From Granulicatella adiacens ATCC 49175 (lineage in GTDB: Bacteria; Bacillota; Bacilli; Lactobacillales; Aerococcaceae), in contig NZ_CP102283.1 of NCBI RefSeq assembly GCF_025150565.1, positions 1,054,001-1,118,000 of the forward strand: a stretch of DNA of 64,000 nucleotides. The letters run 5' to 3'. The notes under the pieces were generated by a model. The model did not search any database. It saw nothing but the letters and a program-made list of their open reading frames with translations, and was not told where the DNA came from. Below, in pieces: positions 47,544 through 58,260 of the stretch. Both the position numbers and the translations under genes were made by a program. Numbering within the stretch: the stretch's first letter is position 1; every line of letters begins with the position of its first letter.

Positions 47544-48038
47544 TTATGCTTTAGTTGCGCATTTTTCGCAAAGTCCAAAAATCTCGAATCGATGAGAGTG
47601 AATTTCACAACCTTCTAATTGATCTTGGAAGAAGTCCATTGGGCACATATCTATTTCTTTTGTACTACCACACTTTTCACAAATGAAATGATGATGATGC
47701 CCATGAGTTTGGCACCGGAATCTAAATAATTTCTCACCATTTAGTTCTGTTCCTTCTAAAATATTCAATTGTACAAAGGTATATAAATTACGATAAATTG
47801 TATCATAACTTAATTGTGGAAACTCTGAAGCAATTAACTCTTGCACCTGTTTTGCTGACAAGTAACGATTCGCATCATTTAAAATTTCAACCAATCGTTG
47901 GCGTTTATTCGTGTGCTTGTAGCCCGCTTCTTTTAGAATCTCTAATGCTTCTTCCACATGATTATGTGAGTGGTTATGATGATGTTCATGATGGTGCTCA
48001 CAATGTTCGTGACCACAGCAATGATCGTGTGAATGCAT
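47544..48038 (-). CDS. Fur-family repressor, Zur-like, with His-rich N-terminal tail
   Basis: 164 residues. The first 27 hold 14 His and 3 Cys. Then comes the winged-helix DNA-binding domain (EEALEILKEAGYKHTNKRQR, SYDTIYRNLYTFVQL) and the dimerisation domain with the Fur metal block CQTHGHHHHFICEKCG, plus a second GLCEKC pair for structural zinc. The chemistry of the tail and the HHHH block suggest zinc, so Zur is the best guess; PerR or Fur are possible. It lies one base after the nfo stop, so the two are co-transcribed. No zinc transporter genes are nearby. Confidence 0.85.
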   Translation of the reverse strand: MHSHDHCCGHEHCEHHHEHHHNHSHNHVEEALEILKEAGYKHTNKRQRLVEILNDANRYLSAKQVQELIASEFPQLSYDTIYRNLYTFVQLNILEGTELNGEKLFRFRCQTHGHHHHFICEKCGSTKEIDMCPMDFFQDQLEGCEIHSHRFEIFGLCEKCATKA

Positions 48039-48039
48039 A

Positions 48040-48942
48040 TTATTTCCTTCTTTCTTGATTTAATAACTCTTCAATCCAATGTGAATCAAATTTTCCAGAA
48101 CGAATCATTTCAATCTCTTTCTTGTATGGCGCAATCTGAACTTTATCTTCCACTTTAATCCATGGAGTTTCAAGAATTTTTGGGAGATTTTTAAATTCTG
48201 GGACTTGAATAACATTCATTAACGCATCAAACCCAATCTCTCCAAACCCAAAATTTTCATGCCTATCTTTATGAGCACCCACAGGATTTTTAGAATCGTT
48301 GATATGAAGAACTTTAATGCGATCAAGTCCTACCGTTTTATCGAATTGAGTCAATACTCCTGATAAATCGTTTTTAATATCGTATCCAGCATCATGAACA
48401 TGACAAGTATCAAATGTAACCGATAAGTGTTCATTGCACGTCACTCCATCAATAATACGAGCTAGTTCTTCAAACGTACGAGCTAACTCTGTTCCTTTTC
48501 CGGCCATTGTTTCCAAAGCGATTTGAACTGTTTGGTCTTTTGTAATTACTTGGTTTAGACCATAAATTATTTGATTCAATCCAACGTCAACACCAGCACC
48601 TACATGAGAGCCTGGATGTAAAACAACTTGTGTAGCTCCGACTGCTTCAGCACGTCTCAATTCTTCTTTCAAAAAATCAATTGCAAAATCAATATATCCT
48701 TCTTTTGTTGTATTAGCTAAGTTAATAATATAGGGAGCGTGAACGACTACTTCCTTGATTCCATTTTCAGCCATAAATTTCTTGCCTATTTCAGCATTTA
48801 ATTCTTCTATTGGTTTTCTTCTGGTATTTTGCGGAGCTCCCGTATACACCATCATAACATTTGCCCCGTAACTATAGGCTTCTTTAGCAGATCCTAATAG
48901 CATATCTTTACCGCTCATTGAAACATGAGATCCAATTAACAT
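48040..48942 (-). CDS. nfo: Endonuclease IV (AP endonuclease)
   Basis: A 300-residue TIM-barrel metalloenzyme of base excision repair that cuts 5' of abasic sites. Motifs include [66 protein letters not shown] and ILETPW, which carry the tri-zinc ligands. The start follows GGAGGTTTGAC. Co-transcription with the Zur-like gene would tie this zinc enzyme to zinc status; that is inference. Confidence 0.97.
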   Translation of the reverse strand: MLIGSHVSMSGKDMLLGSAKEAYSYGANVMMVYTGAPQNTRRKPIEELNAEIGKKFMAENGIKEVVVHAPYIINLANTTKEGYIDFAIDFLKEELRRAEAVGATQVVLHPGSHVGAGVDVGLNQIIYGLNQVITKDQTVQIALETMAGKGTELARTFEELARIIDGVTCNEHLSVTFDTCHVHDAGYDIKNDLSGVLTQFDKTVGLDRIKVLHINDSKNPVGAHKDRHENFGFGEIGFDALMNVIQVPEFKNLPKILETPWIKVEDKVQIAPYKKEIEMIRSGKFDSHWIEELLNQERRK

Positions 48943-49084
48943 GTCAAACCTCCAATTTGCTCTTATTCTTTTTTATTGTACCTAATAAATTCGACTACAA
49001 TCAAGTTCAAAGCAATTTTTTATACACAAATAAGGGTTTTATTGTTATAATGAATTAGAAATACTTAATTTTAAAGGAGTCTCT

Positions 49085-50503
49085 ATGGATTCATTATTGC
49101 ATTTATTTAAAAAGAAAAATACACAACAATTCATAGCTTTCATTTTTATATTATTAACACTTTGGTTAATTGCCTATCCATTAGTCAGTGAAAAAACTGC
49201 TTCTACAAATGAAAACAATTCGCGTCAAACGGTCGTAGAGAATTCAAATACAAACTCTACCACACAGACAACTTCAAGAGTAAAAAATAAAATTGTTCAG
49301 TTTGCTGTAAATACTGGTTCTTCGAACGTGCAGGTATATCAAAAAATGGATTCAAAGTCAATCCCAATGGGTGAAATCTCTCAAGGACAATATTTATTAT
49401 CTTTACACAAACTAGACAATGGATGGATTCAAGTTCAGTATAATGAACAGGTTGGATACGTGGAAGAAAATGATCATATCTTACTAACAACCTTAATGAA
49501 GGGTTATGCAAATGGAGGTTTGAAGATTTATCAAACTGCCGAAAAAAACACTAAAGAAATTGGGACGATTCCCGATGGTGAGATTTTCTATCTTCTTGAA
49601 GATGTTTCGGATAAAACTTTAAAAATCCGCTATAAAGAGACTGAAGGATATGTAGATAGCGACTCTTCGAACTATACAATTGAATTAATACAAGAAATAT
49701 TGAACAAACAAGCTGGGCTTCCAACGACTATTGATTCCAATAAAATGTTTGTAACGAAACTAAAAGAAACTCCAATCTACTCTCAATCATCTATCACTTC
49801 AGATTTAATTGGAACGGTAGATAAAGGAACGCAATTTGTATATGAAGATAGAGAGGGAGATTTCTACAAAGTTTCTGTAGGCAATGGAAAATATGGATAT
49901 ATACCATATTGGTTAGTCACCGCAAACTTCGCAGGGATAGAAACAGATGACGCCCTCCCACAAGGAATTAAAAATGCAACTATTGTCATTGACCCTGGTC
50001 ACGGCGGAGATGATCCTGGTGCTGTTGTAAACTTTAGTGAAAAACATGAAGCTGATCACACACTTTCAACTGCTTTCTTAGTTAAGAAAGAATTAGAAGC
50101 GTTAGGCGCAAAAGTTATTTTAACTAGAACTGACGATAGTTCCGTTTCCTTAGCAGATCGTGCTGAAATTAGTAATAAAAATAATGCCAATGCATTTATC
50201 AGTATTCACTTTGATTCTGCGGAAGTTGATAGCGCTAGTGGAACTACAACCTATTATTATAGCGATAAAAGTGAAAATCTCAGTCAAACCATTAATAAGT
50301 ATTTATCACGTAACTTACCTCTTAAAAACCAAGGAAGCAGATTCCAAAACTTCATGGTATTAAGAGACAATGCTCGTCCGTCTATTCTTCTAGAACTTGG
50401 ATACTTAAACAACCAAGGTGATAATAAAGTGATTTCTTCTCAAGAATATCAAGAAAATATCGCAAAAAGTATAGCAAACGCCCTAAAAGAATACTTCCAA
50501 TAA
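49085..50503 (+). CDS. N-acetylmuramoyl-L-alanine amidase with SH3 repeats (LytC-type)
   Basis: 472 residues. It has an N-terminal membrane anchor (about 15-36), a Ser/Thr/Asn linker, three SH3b-like repeats (about 70-290) and a C-terminal Amidase_3 domain (about 300-472). Zinc ligands are visible in VIDPGHGGDDPGA (His), EKHEADHTLS (Glu) and FISIHFDS (His), with the catalytic Glu in LLELGYLNN. It cleaves the bond between MurNAc and the stem peptide. A TATAAT box is at 49046-49051 and an AAAGGAG ribosome-binding site precedes the ATG. Confidence 0.93.
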   Translation: MDSLLHLFKKKNTQQFIAFIFILLTLWLIAYPLVSEKTASTNENNSRQTVVENSNTNSTTQTTSRVKNKIVQFAVNTGSSNVQVYQKMDSKSIPMGEISQGQYLLSLHKLDNGWIQVQYNEQVGYVEENDHILLTTLMKGYANGGLKIYQTAEKNTKEIGTIPDGEIFYLLEDVSDKTLKIRYKETEGYVDSDSSNYTIELIQEILNKQAGLPTTIDSNKMFVTKLKETPIYSQSSITSDLIGTVDKGTQFVYEDREGDFYKVSVGNGKYGYIPYWLVTANFAGIETDDALPQGIKNATIVIDPGHGGDDPGAVVNFSEKHEADHTLSTAFLVKKELEALGAKVILTRTDDSSVSLADRAEISNKNNANAFISIHFDSAEVDSASGTTTYYYSDKSENLSQTINKYLSRNLPLKNQGSRFQNFMVLRDNARPSILLELGYLNNQGDNKVISSQEYQENIAKSIANALKEYFQ

Positions 50504-50553
50504 ACCAAAGAAGCGATGCTACTCCATCAGGAATAGCATCGCTTCTTTTTATT
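50504..50553. terminator. Bidirectional terminator between the amidase gene and thiI
   Basis: Perfect 14-bp arms AAGAAGCGATGCTA (50508-50521) and TAGCATCGCTTCTT (50534-50547) with T-rich sequence on both sides. Confidence 0.93.
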
Positions 50554-51771
50554 TTAAAATAAATCATCAATCTCTTGTTGAGCTGTTTCAACGGCGGTTG
50601 TGTAATTGGCAGTAATTCCCTCAATCACTGTTCCTTCAACGGCTTCTCTAATTAACCCTTCTACATCAAGACGAGCTTCGTACTGACGCGCTTTTTCAAG
50701 TTTCGGTTTTGTCTTAGGACTTGGTGGTGCAAATACTGTACAACAATCCTCAAACGGTTGAATCGATAACTCGAATGTATCAATTTCTTCTGCAACTTTA
50801 ATAATATCAAGTTTATCCATGGTTGCTACTGGACGAATAATTGGTGTGTTAGTCACATCGTTAATCGCCACCATGCTATCTAATGTTTGAGAAGCTACTT
50901 GCCCCACCGATTCCCCATTAGCAATCGCAAGAGCACGTGCATTTTCTCTTAGTTGATCCGTAATTCGAAGCATAAAACGACGCATAATCGTCATTAAATA
51001 CGCTTCTGGTACACTTTTCTTGATTTCCTCTTGAATTCTTGAAAAAGGTACCGTTAGAAATTGGATGCTTCCTCCAAAACGAGCAATTTTTGCAGCTAAA
51101 AGTTTTGTTTTCTCAAGCGCTTGAGGACTTGTATATGGTGGACTTGCAAAGTGCACGCATTGAATTTCCATCCCACGTTTCATCGCAAGATACCCGGCTA
51201 CTGGAGAATCAATCCCCCCAGATAACATGAGCATCACTCGACCACTTGTTCCAACAGGAAGTCCGCCTGCCCCTGGGATGGTCTTAAGACTCACCATTAA
51301 GTGTTCACGGCGCACATCGATACGAACTGTAATATCTGGTTGTTTTAATTGAACTTTGATATCTGGAAATGCTTCAAGAACAGCATCTCCTAAGAATAGA
51401 TTGATTTGATTCGTATCCATCTCGAATGTGTGATCCGAGCGTTTTGTCATAATTTTAAACGTCTTACCTTCAAGATTTTCTTGACTCAATAAGTCAAGAA
51501 CCACTTTTTTAGCTACTTCCATATCTTTTTCAATAATATAGACTGGTGAAATTGATTGAATCCCAAAAATTGGTTTTACCTTTTCGATAACAGCTTCTTC
51601 AGGTGCTTCATGTAAATCTAAATACATAAAGTCATAATCAGGAATCACCTTTACCTGAGGAAAGTCTACTAAGGCTTTTTTAATATTTGACGCTAATTTT
51701 TGAGTGAACATTTTCTTGTTTCTACCCTTTGTAGAAAGTTCACCATAGCGAATCAAAATTCTAGTTTTCAA
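50554..51771 (-). CDS. thiI: tRNA 4-thiouridine synthase ThiI
   Basis: 405 residues. An NFLD and THUMP RNA-binding N-terminal part is followed by a PP-loop ATPase, [21 protein letters not shown], and the family-specific Cys in [17 protein letters not shown]. It adenylates U8 of tRNA and inserts sulfur. The E. coli-type C-terminal rhodanese domain is absent, as in other Firmicutes, so sulfur is probably passed directly from the adjacent NifS-like enzyme. The start codon is TTG at 51769-51771 after AAAGGAGGAAACC. Confidence 0.95.
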   Translation of the reverse strand: MKTRILIRYGELSTKGRNKKMFTQKLASNIKKALVDFPQVKVIPDYDFMYLDLHEAPEEAVIEKVKPIFGIQSISPVYIIEKDMEVAKKVVLDLLSQENLEGKTFKIMTKRSDHTFEMDTNQINLFLGDAVLEAFPDIKVQLKQPDITVRIDVRREHLMVSLKTIPGAGGLPVGTSGRVMLMLSGGIDSPVAGYLAMKRGMEIQCVHFASPPYTSPQALEKTKLLAAKIARFGGSIQFLTVPFSRIQEEIKKSVPEAYLMTIMRRFMLRITDQLRENARALAIANGESVGQVASQTLDSMVAINDVTNTPIIRPVATMDKLDIIKVAEEIDTFELSIQPFEDCCTVFAPPSPKTKPKLEKARQYEARLDVEGLIREAVEGTVIEGITANYTTAVETAQQEIDDLF

Positions 51772-51784
51772 AGGTTTCCTCCTT

Positions 51785-52909
51785 TTATTTTAAAAACGAA
51801 AATTGTTTCATTAACTGATGCAGAACATTGATAAACTGTTCGACTTCTTCTTTTGTGTTGTCGTTTGAGAAGCTTACACGAACGGCACCTGTTGCCCATT
51901 CAGTTGGAACATCCATCGCATAAAGAGTGCTTGATGAATCTGCTTTTTTACTTGAACAAGCAGAAGTCGTAGAAATATAAATGCCATGATTTTCAAAAGC
52001 ATGGACAACCACCTCTCCACGAACTCCTTTAATAGCAAAGCATAATACATGACTTGCTCCATCTTCAGGTGAGAAGATGCGAATCTCTGGTTTTGTAGCA
52101 AGCTCTTTCCATAGTTTGCTACGAAGGTCTCCCGTAACTGACTTTTCTTCTAAAGTCATTCGCAGAGCTTTTGTTGTAGCTACAATTCCTGGAAGGTTTT
52201 CCGTTGTACTACGTTCTCCTTTTTCTTGTCCGCCACCTGTTAAGAGCGCTTGAATCTTACGTCCAAATTTCTTATACATAATCCCAACGCCTCTTGGTCC
52301 ATGGAATTTATGCGCAGAAAGGCTCAACAAATCAATACGTCCAATGGCTAGCAGTTGACTTGCGCGTTCTACTGCTTGAACAGCGTCGACATGAAAATGA
52401 ATCGATGGGTATTCCTCTAGTACTTTAGCAATTTCAGCAATCGGTTGAACTGCTCCGACTTCATTATTGACAGCCATCACACTTACTAAAATCGTATCTT
52501 TACGAAGGTTCTCTTTTAATTGGTCAACACTAACAATCCCTTTTGAATCAACATCTAAGTAAGTCACTTCAAACCCGAAGCGCTCTAATTGCTTACATGT
52601 TTGAAGGACTGAAGGATGTTCAATCTTTGTCGTGATGATATGCTTCCCAAATACGGATTTTTCTAAAGCTGTTCCTTTAATAGCCCAGTTATTCGATTCA
52701 GTTCCACCTGAGGTGAAAAAAATCTCCTCAGGTTGAACGGATAATAAACTAGCCACTTGTGCTCTAGCTTTTGTCAACACTTGATAGGCATCGACTCCTA
52801 ATTGGTGTAAGCTTGATGGATTTCCGAAGAACTTTTGGCTAACTTGAACATAGCTCGTTAATGCATCATCATAAATTTTCGTTGTTGCTGCATTATCAAA
52901 ATAAATCAT
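51785..52909 (-). CDS. Cysteine desulfurase, NifS-like (ThiI partner)
   Basis: 374 residues. A PLP aminotransferase-fold enzyme with [13 protein letters not shown], the PLP-lysine motif [12 protein letters not shown], and the persulfide-forming Cys in [10 protein letters not shown]. It supplies sulfur from cysteine. It lies 13 bases upstream of thiI, like B. subtilis NifZ, which is dedicated to 4-thiouridine formation. A wider role cannot be excluded. Confidence 0.93.
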   Translation of the reverse strand: MIYFDNAATTKIYDDALTSYVQVSQKFFGNPSSLHQLGVDAYQVLTKARAQVASLLSVQPEEIFFTSGGTESNNWAIKGTALEKSVFGKHIITTKIEHPSVLQTCKQLERFGFEVTYLDVDSKGIVSVDQLKENLRKDTILVSVMAVNNEVGAVQPIAEIAKVLEEYPSIHFHVDAVQAVERASQLLAIGRIDLLSLSAHKFHGPRGVGIMYKKFGRKIQALLTGGGQEKGERSTTENLPGIVATTKALRMTLEEKSVTGDLRSKLWKELATKPEIRIFSPEDGASHVLCFAIKGVRGEVVVHAFENHGIYISTTSACSSKKADSSSTLYAMDVPTEWATGAVRVSFSNDNTKEEVEQFINVLHQLMKQFSFLK

Positions 52910-52931
52910 TCTACTATCCTTTCAGAATCTA

Positions 52932-55346
52932 TTAGTTCGCAACGATGTTTACTAAACGCCCTGGAACAGCGATCACTTTGCGGATTGTTTTTCCTTCGAT
53001 GGCAGATTTCACTGAATCATGCTCTTTAGCTAATGCTTCAAGAGCAGCAGCATCTGCGTCTGTTGGAACCATTACGCGTGCTTTAATTTTTCCATTGACT
53101 TGGAAAATCACTTCAACTTCGTCTTCCACTAATTTAGATTCATCGTAAGTTGGCCATGGTTCGTAACTAATTGATTCAGTAAATCCGAATTTACTCCAGA
53201 TTTCTTCAGCCATATGTGGTGCTAATGGCGCAATCAATTGTACTAGACCTTTCATATAGTCAAATGGTAATGCATCTGCTTTATATGCTTCGTTGACGAA
53301 GATCATCATTTGAGAAATTGCAGTGTTGAAATGCAACTCTTCGAAGTCTTCTGTTACTTTCTTCACTGTTTGATGGTACACTTTATCCAATTTACCATCA
53401 TTTAGTTTTGTAATACGGTCGCGCATTTTACCGTTGTCGTCGATCATCAATCTCCAGAAGCGATCTAAGAACTTACGGCTACCCTCAAGTCCTTTTTCAC
53501 TCCATGCAATCGATGCATCCAGTGGTCCCATGAACATTTCATAGACACGTAATGTATCCGCACCATATTCGCGAACAACATCATCAGGGTTTACAACATT
53601 CCCTTTAGATTTAGACATTTTCTCATTTCCTTCACCTAGAATCATTCCTTGGTTAAATAATTTTTGGAATGGTTCTTTGTTAGGAACAACGCCTAAATCG
53701 TATAACACTTTATACCAGAAACGAGCATATAGTAAGTGAAGAACCGCATGCTCTGCACCACCAATATATAAATCAACTGGTAACCATTGTTTTACTTTTT
53801 CCGGATCCGCAATTCTTTCTTTGTTATGTGGGTCAACATAACGTACAAAGTACCATGAACTACCTGCCCATTGTGGCATTGTATTTGTTTCACGACGACC
53901 TTTCTTACCTGTCACAGGGTCTGTGACATACAGCCAGTCTTCAATTGCAGCCAGTGGAGATTCACCAGTACCACTAGGACGAATTTTATCCGTTTTTGGC
54001 AATACTAATGGCAATTCAGATTCAGGAACTGTTGTCATTGTGCCATCTTCCCAGTGGATCACTGGAATTGGTTCTCCCCAATAACGTTGGCGAGAGAACA
54101 ACCAGTCACGTAGACGATAGCTTACTTTTGCTGCTCCTACGCCATTCTCTTCAAGCCATGCATTCATTTTTGCGATGGCGTCCGCTTTATTCAATCCATC
54201 CAGGAAATCTGAATGAATATGTACACCATCACCAGTGTATGCTTCTTCTTCAACATTTCCGCCTTCAATTACTGGAATAATGTCTAATCCAAATACTTTT
54301 GCAAATTCATAGTCACGCTCATCATGAGCTGGAACGGCCATAATGGCACCTGTACCATAAGTACTTAATACATAGTCTGCAATCCAGATTGGAATTTCTT
54401 TTCCGTTTACTGGGTTAATCGCATATGCTCCAGTGAATACCCCTGTTTTCTCTTTAGAAAGTTCTGTACGTTCTAAGTCAGATTTGGTAGAAACAGCAGC
54501 AATATAAGCATCCACTGCTTCTTTTTGTTCAGGAGTGACAATCTTTTGAACCAATTCGTGTTCTGGCGCTAATACATTGTAAGTCGCTCCAAATAATGTG
54601 TCCGGACGTGTCGTGAACACTTCAAAACTTTCGTCTGTTCCTTTTACGTTGAAACGAACTTGAGCCCCTTCTGAACGGCCAATCCAGTTACGTTGCATAT
54701 CTTTAATGCTTTCTGGCCAATCCAACTCATCCAAATCTTCTAATAGACGATCCGCATAAGCAGTAATTTTAAGCATCCATTGTTTCATTGGTTTACGGTA
54801 AACAGGATGTCCTCCACGTTCACTCTTACCATCGATTACTTCTTCGTTAGCAAGTACCGTTCCAAGTGCTGGGCACCAGTTAACGGGGATTTCAGCTTCA
54901 TATGCTAATCCCATTTCAACCAACTTTGTAAAAATCCATTGTGTCCATTTATAGTACTCTGGATCCGTTGTGTTAATTTCACGGTCCCAATCATAACTAA
55001 ATCCTAATTCATTAATTTGACGTTTGAAGTTTGCAACGTTTACTTTCGTGAATTCTGCCGGGTCATTCCCTGTATCAAGAGCATATTGCTCTGCAGGAAG
55101 TCCAAACGCATCCCATCCCATTGGATGAAGAACATTGTATCCTTGTGCACGTTTCATACGGGAAACGGCATCAGTGGCTGTATAACCTTCTGGGTGACCT
55201 ACGTGAAGTCCTTGTCCTGATGGATACGGGAACATATCTAATGCGTAGAAGTTTTTCTTAGAAGGATCTTCTGTTGTTTTGAATGTATGATGTTCTTTCC
55301 AATATTTTTGCCATTTGGGCTCTATTTCAAGATGATTAAATGTCAT
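52932..55346 (-). CDS. leuS: Leucyl-tRNA synthetase
   Basis: 804 residues from the ATG at 55344-55346, preceded by AAAGGAGTGAATCAG. A class I synthetase with the HIGH-type motif [16 protein letters not shown] and the KMSKS loop in [16 protein letters not shown]. An editing (CP1) domain lies at about 220-420. The leader is a leucine T-box with its own promoter. Followed 22 bases later by the NifS-like gene. Confidence 0.98.
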   Translation of the reverse strand: MTFNHLEIEPKWQKYWKEHHTFKTTEDPSKKNFYALDMFPYPSGQGLHVGHPEGYTATDAVSRMKRAQGYNVLHPMGWDAFGLPAEQYALDTGNDPAEFTKVNVANFKRQINELGFSYDWDREINTTDPEYYKWTQWIFTKLVEMGLAYEAEIPVNWCPALGTVLANEEVIDGKSERGGHPVYRKPMKQWMLKITAYADRLLEDLDELDWPESIKDMQRNWIGRSEGAQVRFNVKGTDESFEVFTTRPDTLFGATYNVLAPEHELVQKIVTPEQKEAVDAYIAAVSTKSDLERTELSKEKTGVFTGAYAINPVNGKEIPIWIADYVLSTYGTGAIMAVPAHDERDYEFAKVFGLDIIPVIEGGNVEEEAYTGDGVHIHSDFLDGLNKADAIAKMNAWLEENGVGAAKVSYRLRDWLFSRQRYWGEPIPVIHWEDGTMTTVPESELPLVLPKTDKIRPSGTGESPLAAIEDWLYVTDPVTGKKGRRETNTMPQWAGSSWYFVRYVDPHNKERIADPEKVKQWLPVDLYIGGAEHAVLHLLYARFWYKVLYDLGVVPNKEPFQKLFNQGMILGEGNEKMSKSKGNVVNPDDVVREYGADTLRVYEMFMGPLDASIAWSEKGLEGSRKFLDRFWRLMIDDNGKMRDRITKLNDGKLDKVYHQTVKKVTEDFEELHFNTAISQMMIFVNEAYKADALPFDYMKGLVQLIAPLAPHMAEEIWSKFGFTESISYEPWPTYDESKLVEDEVEVIFQVNGKIKARVMVPTDADAAALEALAKEHDSVKSAIEGKTIRKVIAVPGRLVNIVAN

Positions 55347-55367
55347 CTGATTCACTCCTTTCAAAAT

Positions 55368-55589
55368 AAAAAACGCCCCACCTGTCACTGACAGATAGGA
55401 CGCAATACGTGTTACCACCTAAACATTTTACTCTTCTTACCTGTAACGCTGGCGAAGCGGAAACTCTTACTAATCCTTCAGAGTTCGGCTAAAAAGGCGA
55501 GTTCAGTTTATCGAATTGATGCATTTTCACCAACCATGCACTCTCTACAACTTTCAAAGAAACTTACTATTCCTCTATCTGCTTTTGTG
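55368..55589 (-). promoter_or_regulatory. T-box riboswitch leader of leuS (tRNA-Leu sensing)
   Basis: The T-box core TAGGTGGTAACACG is on the minus strand at 55408-55421. It is followed by a terminator (about 55374-55403, arms CTGTC/GACAG plus outer G-C pairs) and a U6 tract. In stem I, an AGAGAG element and a likely specifier CTC (complement of 55499-55501, in the context GAACTCGCC) are seen. CTC is a leucine codon, matching leuS. Confidence 0.93.
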
Positions 55590-55595
55590 AGTATT

Positions 55596-55624
55596 ATTCT
55601 AGCAGATTATTTTGAAACTTTCAA
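55596..55624 (-). promoter_or_regulatory. Sigma-A promoter of leuS, overlapping the end of the autolysin gene
   Basis: TTGAAA (55619-55624) and TAGAAT (55596-55601) with a 17-base spacer on the minus strand. The autolysin stop codon (55607-55609) lies in the spacer, and the minus-35 falls in its last codons. Confidence 0.7.
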
Positions 55625-57463
55625 CACTTGACCAACTCGGATAACATTTGAAGTTAAGCCGTTTAAAGCTTTTAATTGTTCTAATGAAAGTCCGTAAGTT
55701 CTAGCAATACGCCATAACCCTTCTCCTGCTTTAACTGTATGAGTTTGAGAGCCTGATGAAACGGTTTGTGTTGATGAATATGAAGTAGTTGCTTGTGTTG
55801 AACCTGACACTACTAACTGTTGACCTGGACGAATCGTACTAGTTTCTGATAATCCATTCACTGAAAGTAATGTTCTTAATGAAATTCCATGGTTATGTGC
55901 AATACGATATAAAGTATCTCCTGCTTTTACAGTATAGGTCCCTGAAGTTGAAGTTGCTTGACTAGCGGTACTTACTGGAGTAGCAACTGTTGTACTTGAA
56001 GCTCCTGAAACATTTAGTGTTTGACCAGGACGAATCACTGAAGATTGAGATAGTCCATTTAATGATAATAACGAACTCAAGCTCACACCTGAACGACGAG
56101 CAATACTATATAATGTATCCCCTGCTTTTACAGTATACGTTCCAGAAGTTGATACCACTGAAGATGCGCTATTTGTTTTAGTACTTACTGGAGTTGTGAA
56201 GTTCCCTTCTGATTGACTCACTGTTAAACTTTGACCAGGATAAATGATAGATGATTGAGATAAACCATTTAATGTTAATAATGAATTTAAACTCATTCCT
56301 GAACGACGAGCGATACTGTATAAAGTGTCCCCCGCTTGGACAACATAGTTTCCACCGCTTGTACGAGCTGTAGAAGTAGATGTTCTAACTACTGTAGCAG
56401 AAGCTTCACCACCAACTACACGTAATGTTTGTCCTGGGCGAATGATACTTGATGTAGAAATTCCATTGGATGAAATTAATTGCGATAAGCTCATCCCAAA
56501 TTTACGGCTGATACCATATAAGGTATCACCAGCTTTTACAGTATAAGTACCATTTGCTTTTGAAACAGATGTAGTACTTACAGGAGTTGATACTACTGTA
56601 TTAGTAGTTTGTTTTGTATTATTTCCTAATGATAAAGATTGTCCTGGACGAATCACTGAATTTAATGATAATCCATTTAAAGACAATAATTGATTTACAC
56701 TAACACCCGACTTACGGCTGATAGAATATAATGTATCCCCTGCTTGAACAGTATATTGTCCTCCAATTGAAGATTTCTCTTCAATTGACGCTGCGATTGC
56801 CGTTGCAGTTCCGTTATCATATTTTGTCAATCCAAATTGTTCAATAATGCGGTTTAATTTAGCATAATACGCAGTGTCCGTTGCATAACGACCAGTTAAA
56901 TAACGTGTAGCATCTTGATAGCTATTTGTACGGCTCTTCCATGCACCAGAATAGAACATTGGAGCCCCTTTAATCCCATTAACAATTTTATCTACATAAT
57001 CATCCATTGATTCTTTGTATGATGGATATTTTCTAAAATTATCATGAATACCGTAGTAGTTTTGCGCTCCAGCATCTTCTAAAGTATACATATTGACAGA
57101 TTGACCATTATAGTTCCCTTTTACACCAAATAAGTTATGGTTTGGTTCAGAAGCTAACGCACTTGTTCCCCATGCAGATTCTAGAGCTGCCTGTGCGATC
57201 ATTACTGAAGTATAGACATCTTTACCTTCAGTAGCTTGTTGAGCTGCAGGAATAATCTTATTTAAGAATCGTTGTGCAGGAGTTTGTACTTGATTGGTAG
57301 GTACAGTATATGCATGAGATTTTGGCGCTAATGCTAAACCTGCTACCGTAGTTGCTCCAACAACTGCAACTGTCTTTTGTAAATTTTTATTAGCAGTTTT
57401 TAAAGCCTTCATTTGTTTTTCTTTTTTTAAACGTAAATATCTTTCGTGTTTTGTTTCTGTCAT
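55607..57463 (-). CDS. Peptidoglycan N-acetylglucosaminidase (GH73) with six LysM repeats
   Basis: 618 residues from the ATG at 57461-57463 (GGAGGATAAAAGG precedes). A long basic signal peptide ends around PKSHAYT. The GH73 domain contains MIAQAALESAWGTSALA and NHNLFGVKGNYNGQ. Six LysM modules follow from about residue 240 to the end, each built on the pattern YTVKAGDTLYSIARRSG...LNGL...IRPGQ, separated by Ser/Thr linkers. The last is most divergent (AGEGLWRIARTYG). It is a secreted autolysin of the AtlA/AcmA kind acting at septa. No terminator is seen before the leuS T-box. Confidence 0.93.
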   Translation of the reverse strand: MTETKHERYLRLKKEKQMKALKTANKNLQKTVAVVGATTVAGLALAPKSHAYTVPTNQVQTPAQRFLNKIIPAAQQATEGKDVYTSVMIAQAALESAWGTSALASEPNHNLFGVKGNYNGQSVNMYTLEDAGAQNYYGIHDNFRKYPSYKESMDDYVDKIVNGIKGAPMFYSGAWKSRTNSYQDATRYLTGRYATDTAYYAKLNRIIEQFGLTKYDNGTATAIAASIEEKSSIGGQYTVQAGDTLYSISRKSGVSVNQLLSLNGLSLNSVIRPGQSLSLGNNTKQTTNTVVSTPVSTTSVSKANGTYTVKAGDTLYGISRKFGMSLSQLISSNGISTSSIIRPGQTLRVVGGEASATVVRTSTSTARTSGGNYVVQAGDTLYSIARRSGMSLNSLLTLNGLSQSSIIYPGQSLTVSQSEGNFTTPVSTKTNSASSVVSTSGTYTVKAGDTLYSIARRSGVSLSSLLSLNGLSQSSVIRPGQTLNVSGASSTTVATPVSTASQATSTSGTYTVKAGDTLYRIAHNHGISLRTLLSVNGLSETSTIRPGQQLVVSGSTQATTSYSSTQTVSSGSQTHTVKAGEGLWRIARTYGLSLEQLKALNGLTSNVIRVGQVLKVSK

Positions 57464-57623
57464 CCTTTTATCCTCCATCTAAAAACTAATTCGTAATCCA
57501 TTATAGTAGGATAAAATTGAATGTGTAGGGGAACGTTGCGCGAACACGCAAAACGTCGTATACTCTTAATATCCGTAAAAATTATGTAACAAATTGTAAA
57601 ATTCTACTTAAGAGGTGTTTATT

Positions 57624-58184
57624 TTGAAGAACGCTCAACAATTTAGCCACGAAATGATACTTTCCGCAAATTTAGAAAATGGACTATTTATCGACGCAAC
57701 CGCAGGAAATGGACATGACACACTTTTTTTGGCACAACATATAGATTCGACTTCAAAAATTTTATCTTTTGATATTCAAGAAACAGCTATTTTACAAACA
57801 AGACAATTATTACAAAAACATGACTTAGCCCCAAAAGTGACCTGTATTTTAGACTCCCACGCGAATATTTCAAACTATTTAGAACAAGACGAGCGAGTTA
57901 GATTAGCAATTTTTAATCTTGGCTACTTACCTGGAAGTGATAAAAAAATCATCACAATTCCCTCTTCTACTCTGGAAGCCATCCAAATTTTGCTGGAGCG
58001 ATTAGAAAAATATGGAAAAATAATCATCGTTTCCTACTATGGTCATGACGGTGGGATAGAAGAAAAGGATGCTGTTGAAGAACTCATTTCAGCTCTTTCT
58101 CAAAAGGAATGGTCCGTTTTAAAATATCAATTTATCAATCAAATCAACTGCCCACCAATTTGTTATGTCATAGAAAAAAAGTAG
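57624..58184 (+). CDS. Class I SAM-dependent methyltransferase, YtqB-like (putative rRNA methylase)
   Basis: 186 residues from the TTG at 57624-57626, placed 6 bases after GAGGTG; a GTG at 57615 is the alternative and would add three residues. The SAM motif I is FIDATAGNGHDTLFLA, and later AIFNLGYLPGSDK supplies the motif IV-like NxGY segment. YtqB is a small member of this family with a similar length. The target nucleic acid is not known here. It is divergent from the autolysin and convergent with metK. Confidence 0.85.
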   Translation: MKNAQQFSHEMILSANLENGLFIDATAGNGHDTLFLAQHIDSTSKILSFDIQETAILQTRQLLQKHDLAPKVTCILDSHANISNYLEQDERVRLAIFNLGYLPGSDKKIITIPSSTLEAIQILLERLEKYGKIIIVSYYGHDGGIEEKDAVEELISALSQKEWSVLKYQFINQINCPPICYVIEKK

Positions 58185-58212
58185 AAAATTATCATAAATG
58201 ATAATTTTCTAC
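58181..58212. terminator. Palindromic hairpin after the ytqB-like gene
   Basis: Perfect 14-bp arms GTAGAAAATTATCA (58181-58194) and complement (58199-58212), TAAA loop. It begins inside the last codon or stop region. The T tract is short on the plus strand, while on the minus strand seven U follow. Confidence 0.75.
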
Positions 58213-58221
58213 TTTAAATGA

Positions 58222-58248
58222 AAAGCCAACCTCAATGAGGTTGGCTTT
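58222..58248. terminator. Bidirectional terminator between metK and the ytqB-like gene
   Basis: Perfect 12-bp arms AAAGCCAACCTC (58222-58233) and GAGGTTGGCTTT (58237-58248), 3-base loop, T-rich flank on the plus side. Confidence 0.88.
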
Positions 58249-58260
58249 CTTCATAATCGT

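Noticed and set aside
55607-56760. Repeated DNA in the autolysin gene as a possible repeat array
   Set aside because: Explained fully by six LysM protein modules with Ser/Thr linkers.
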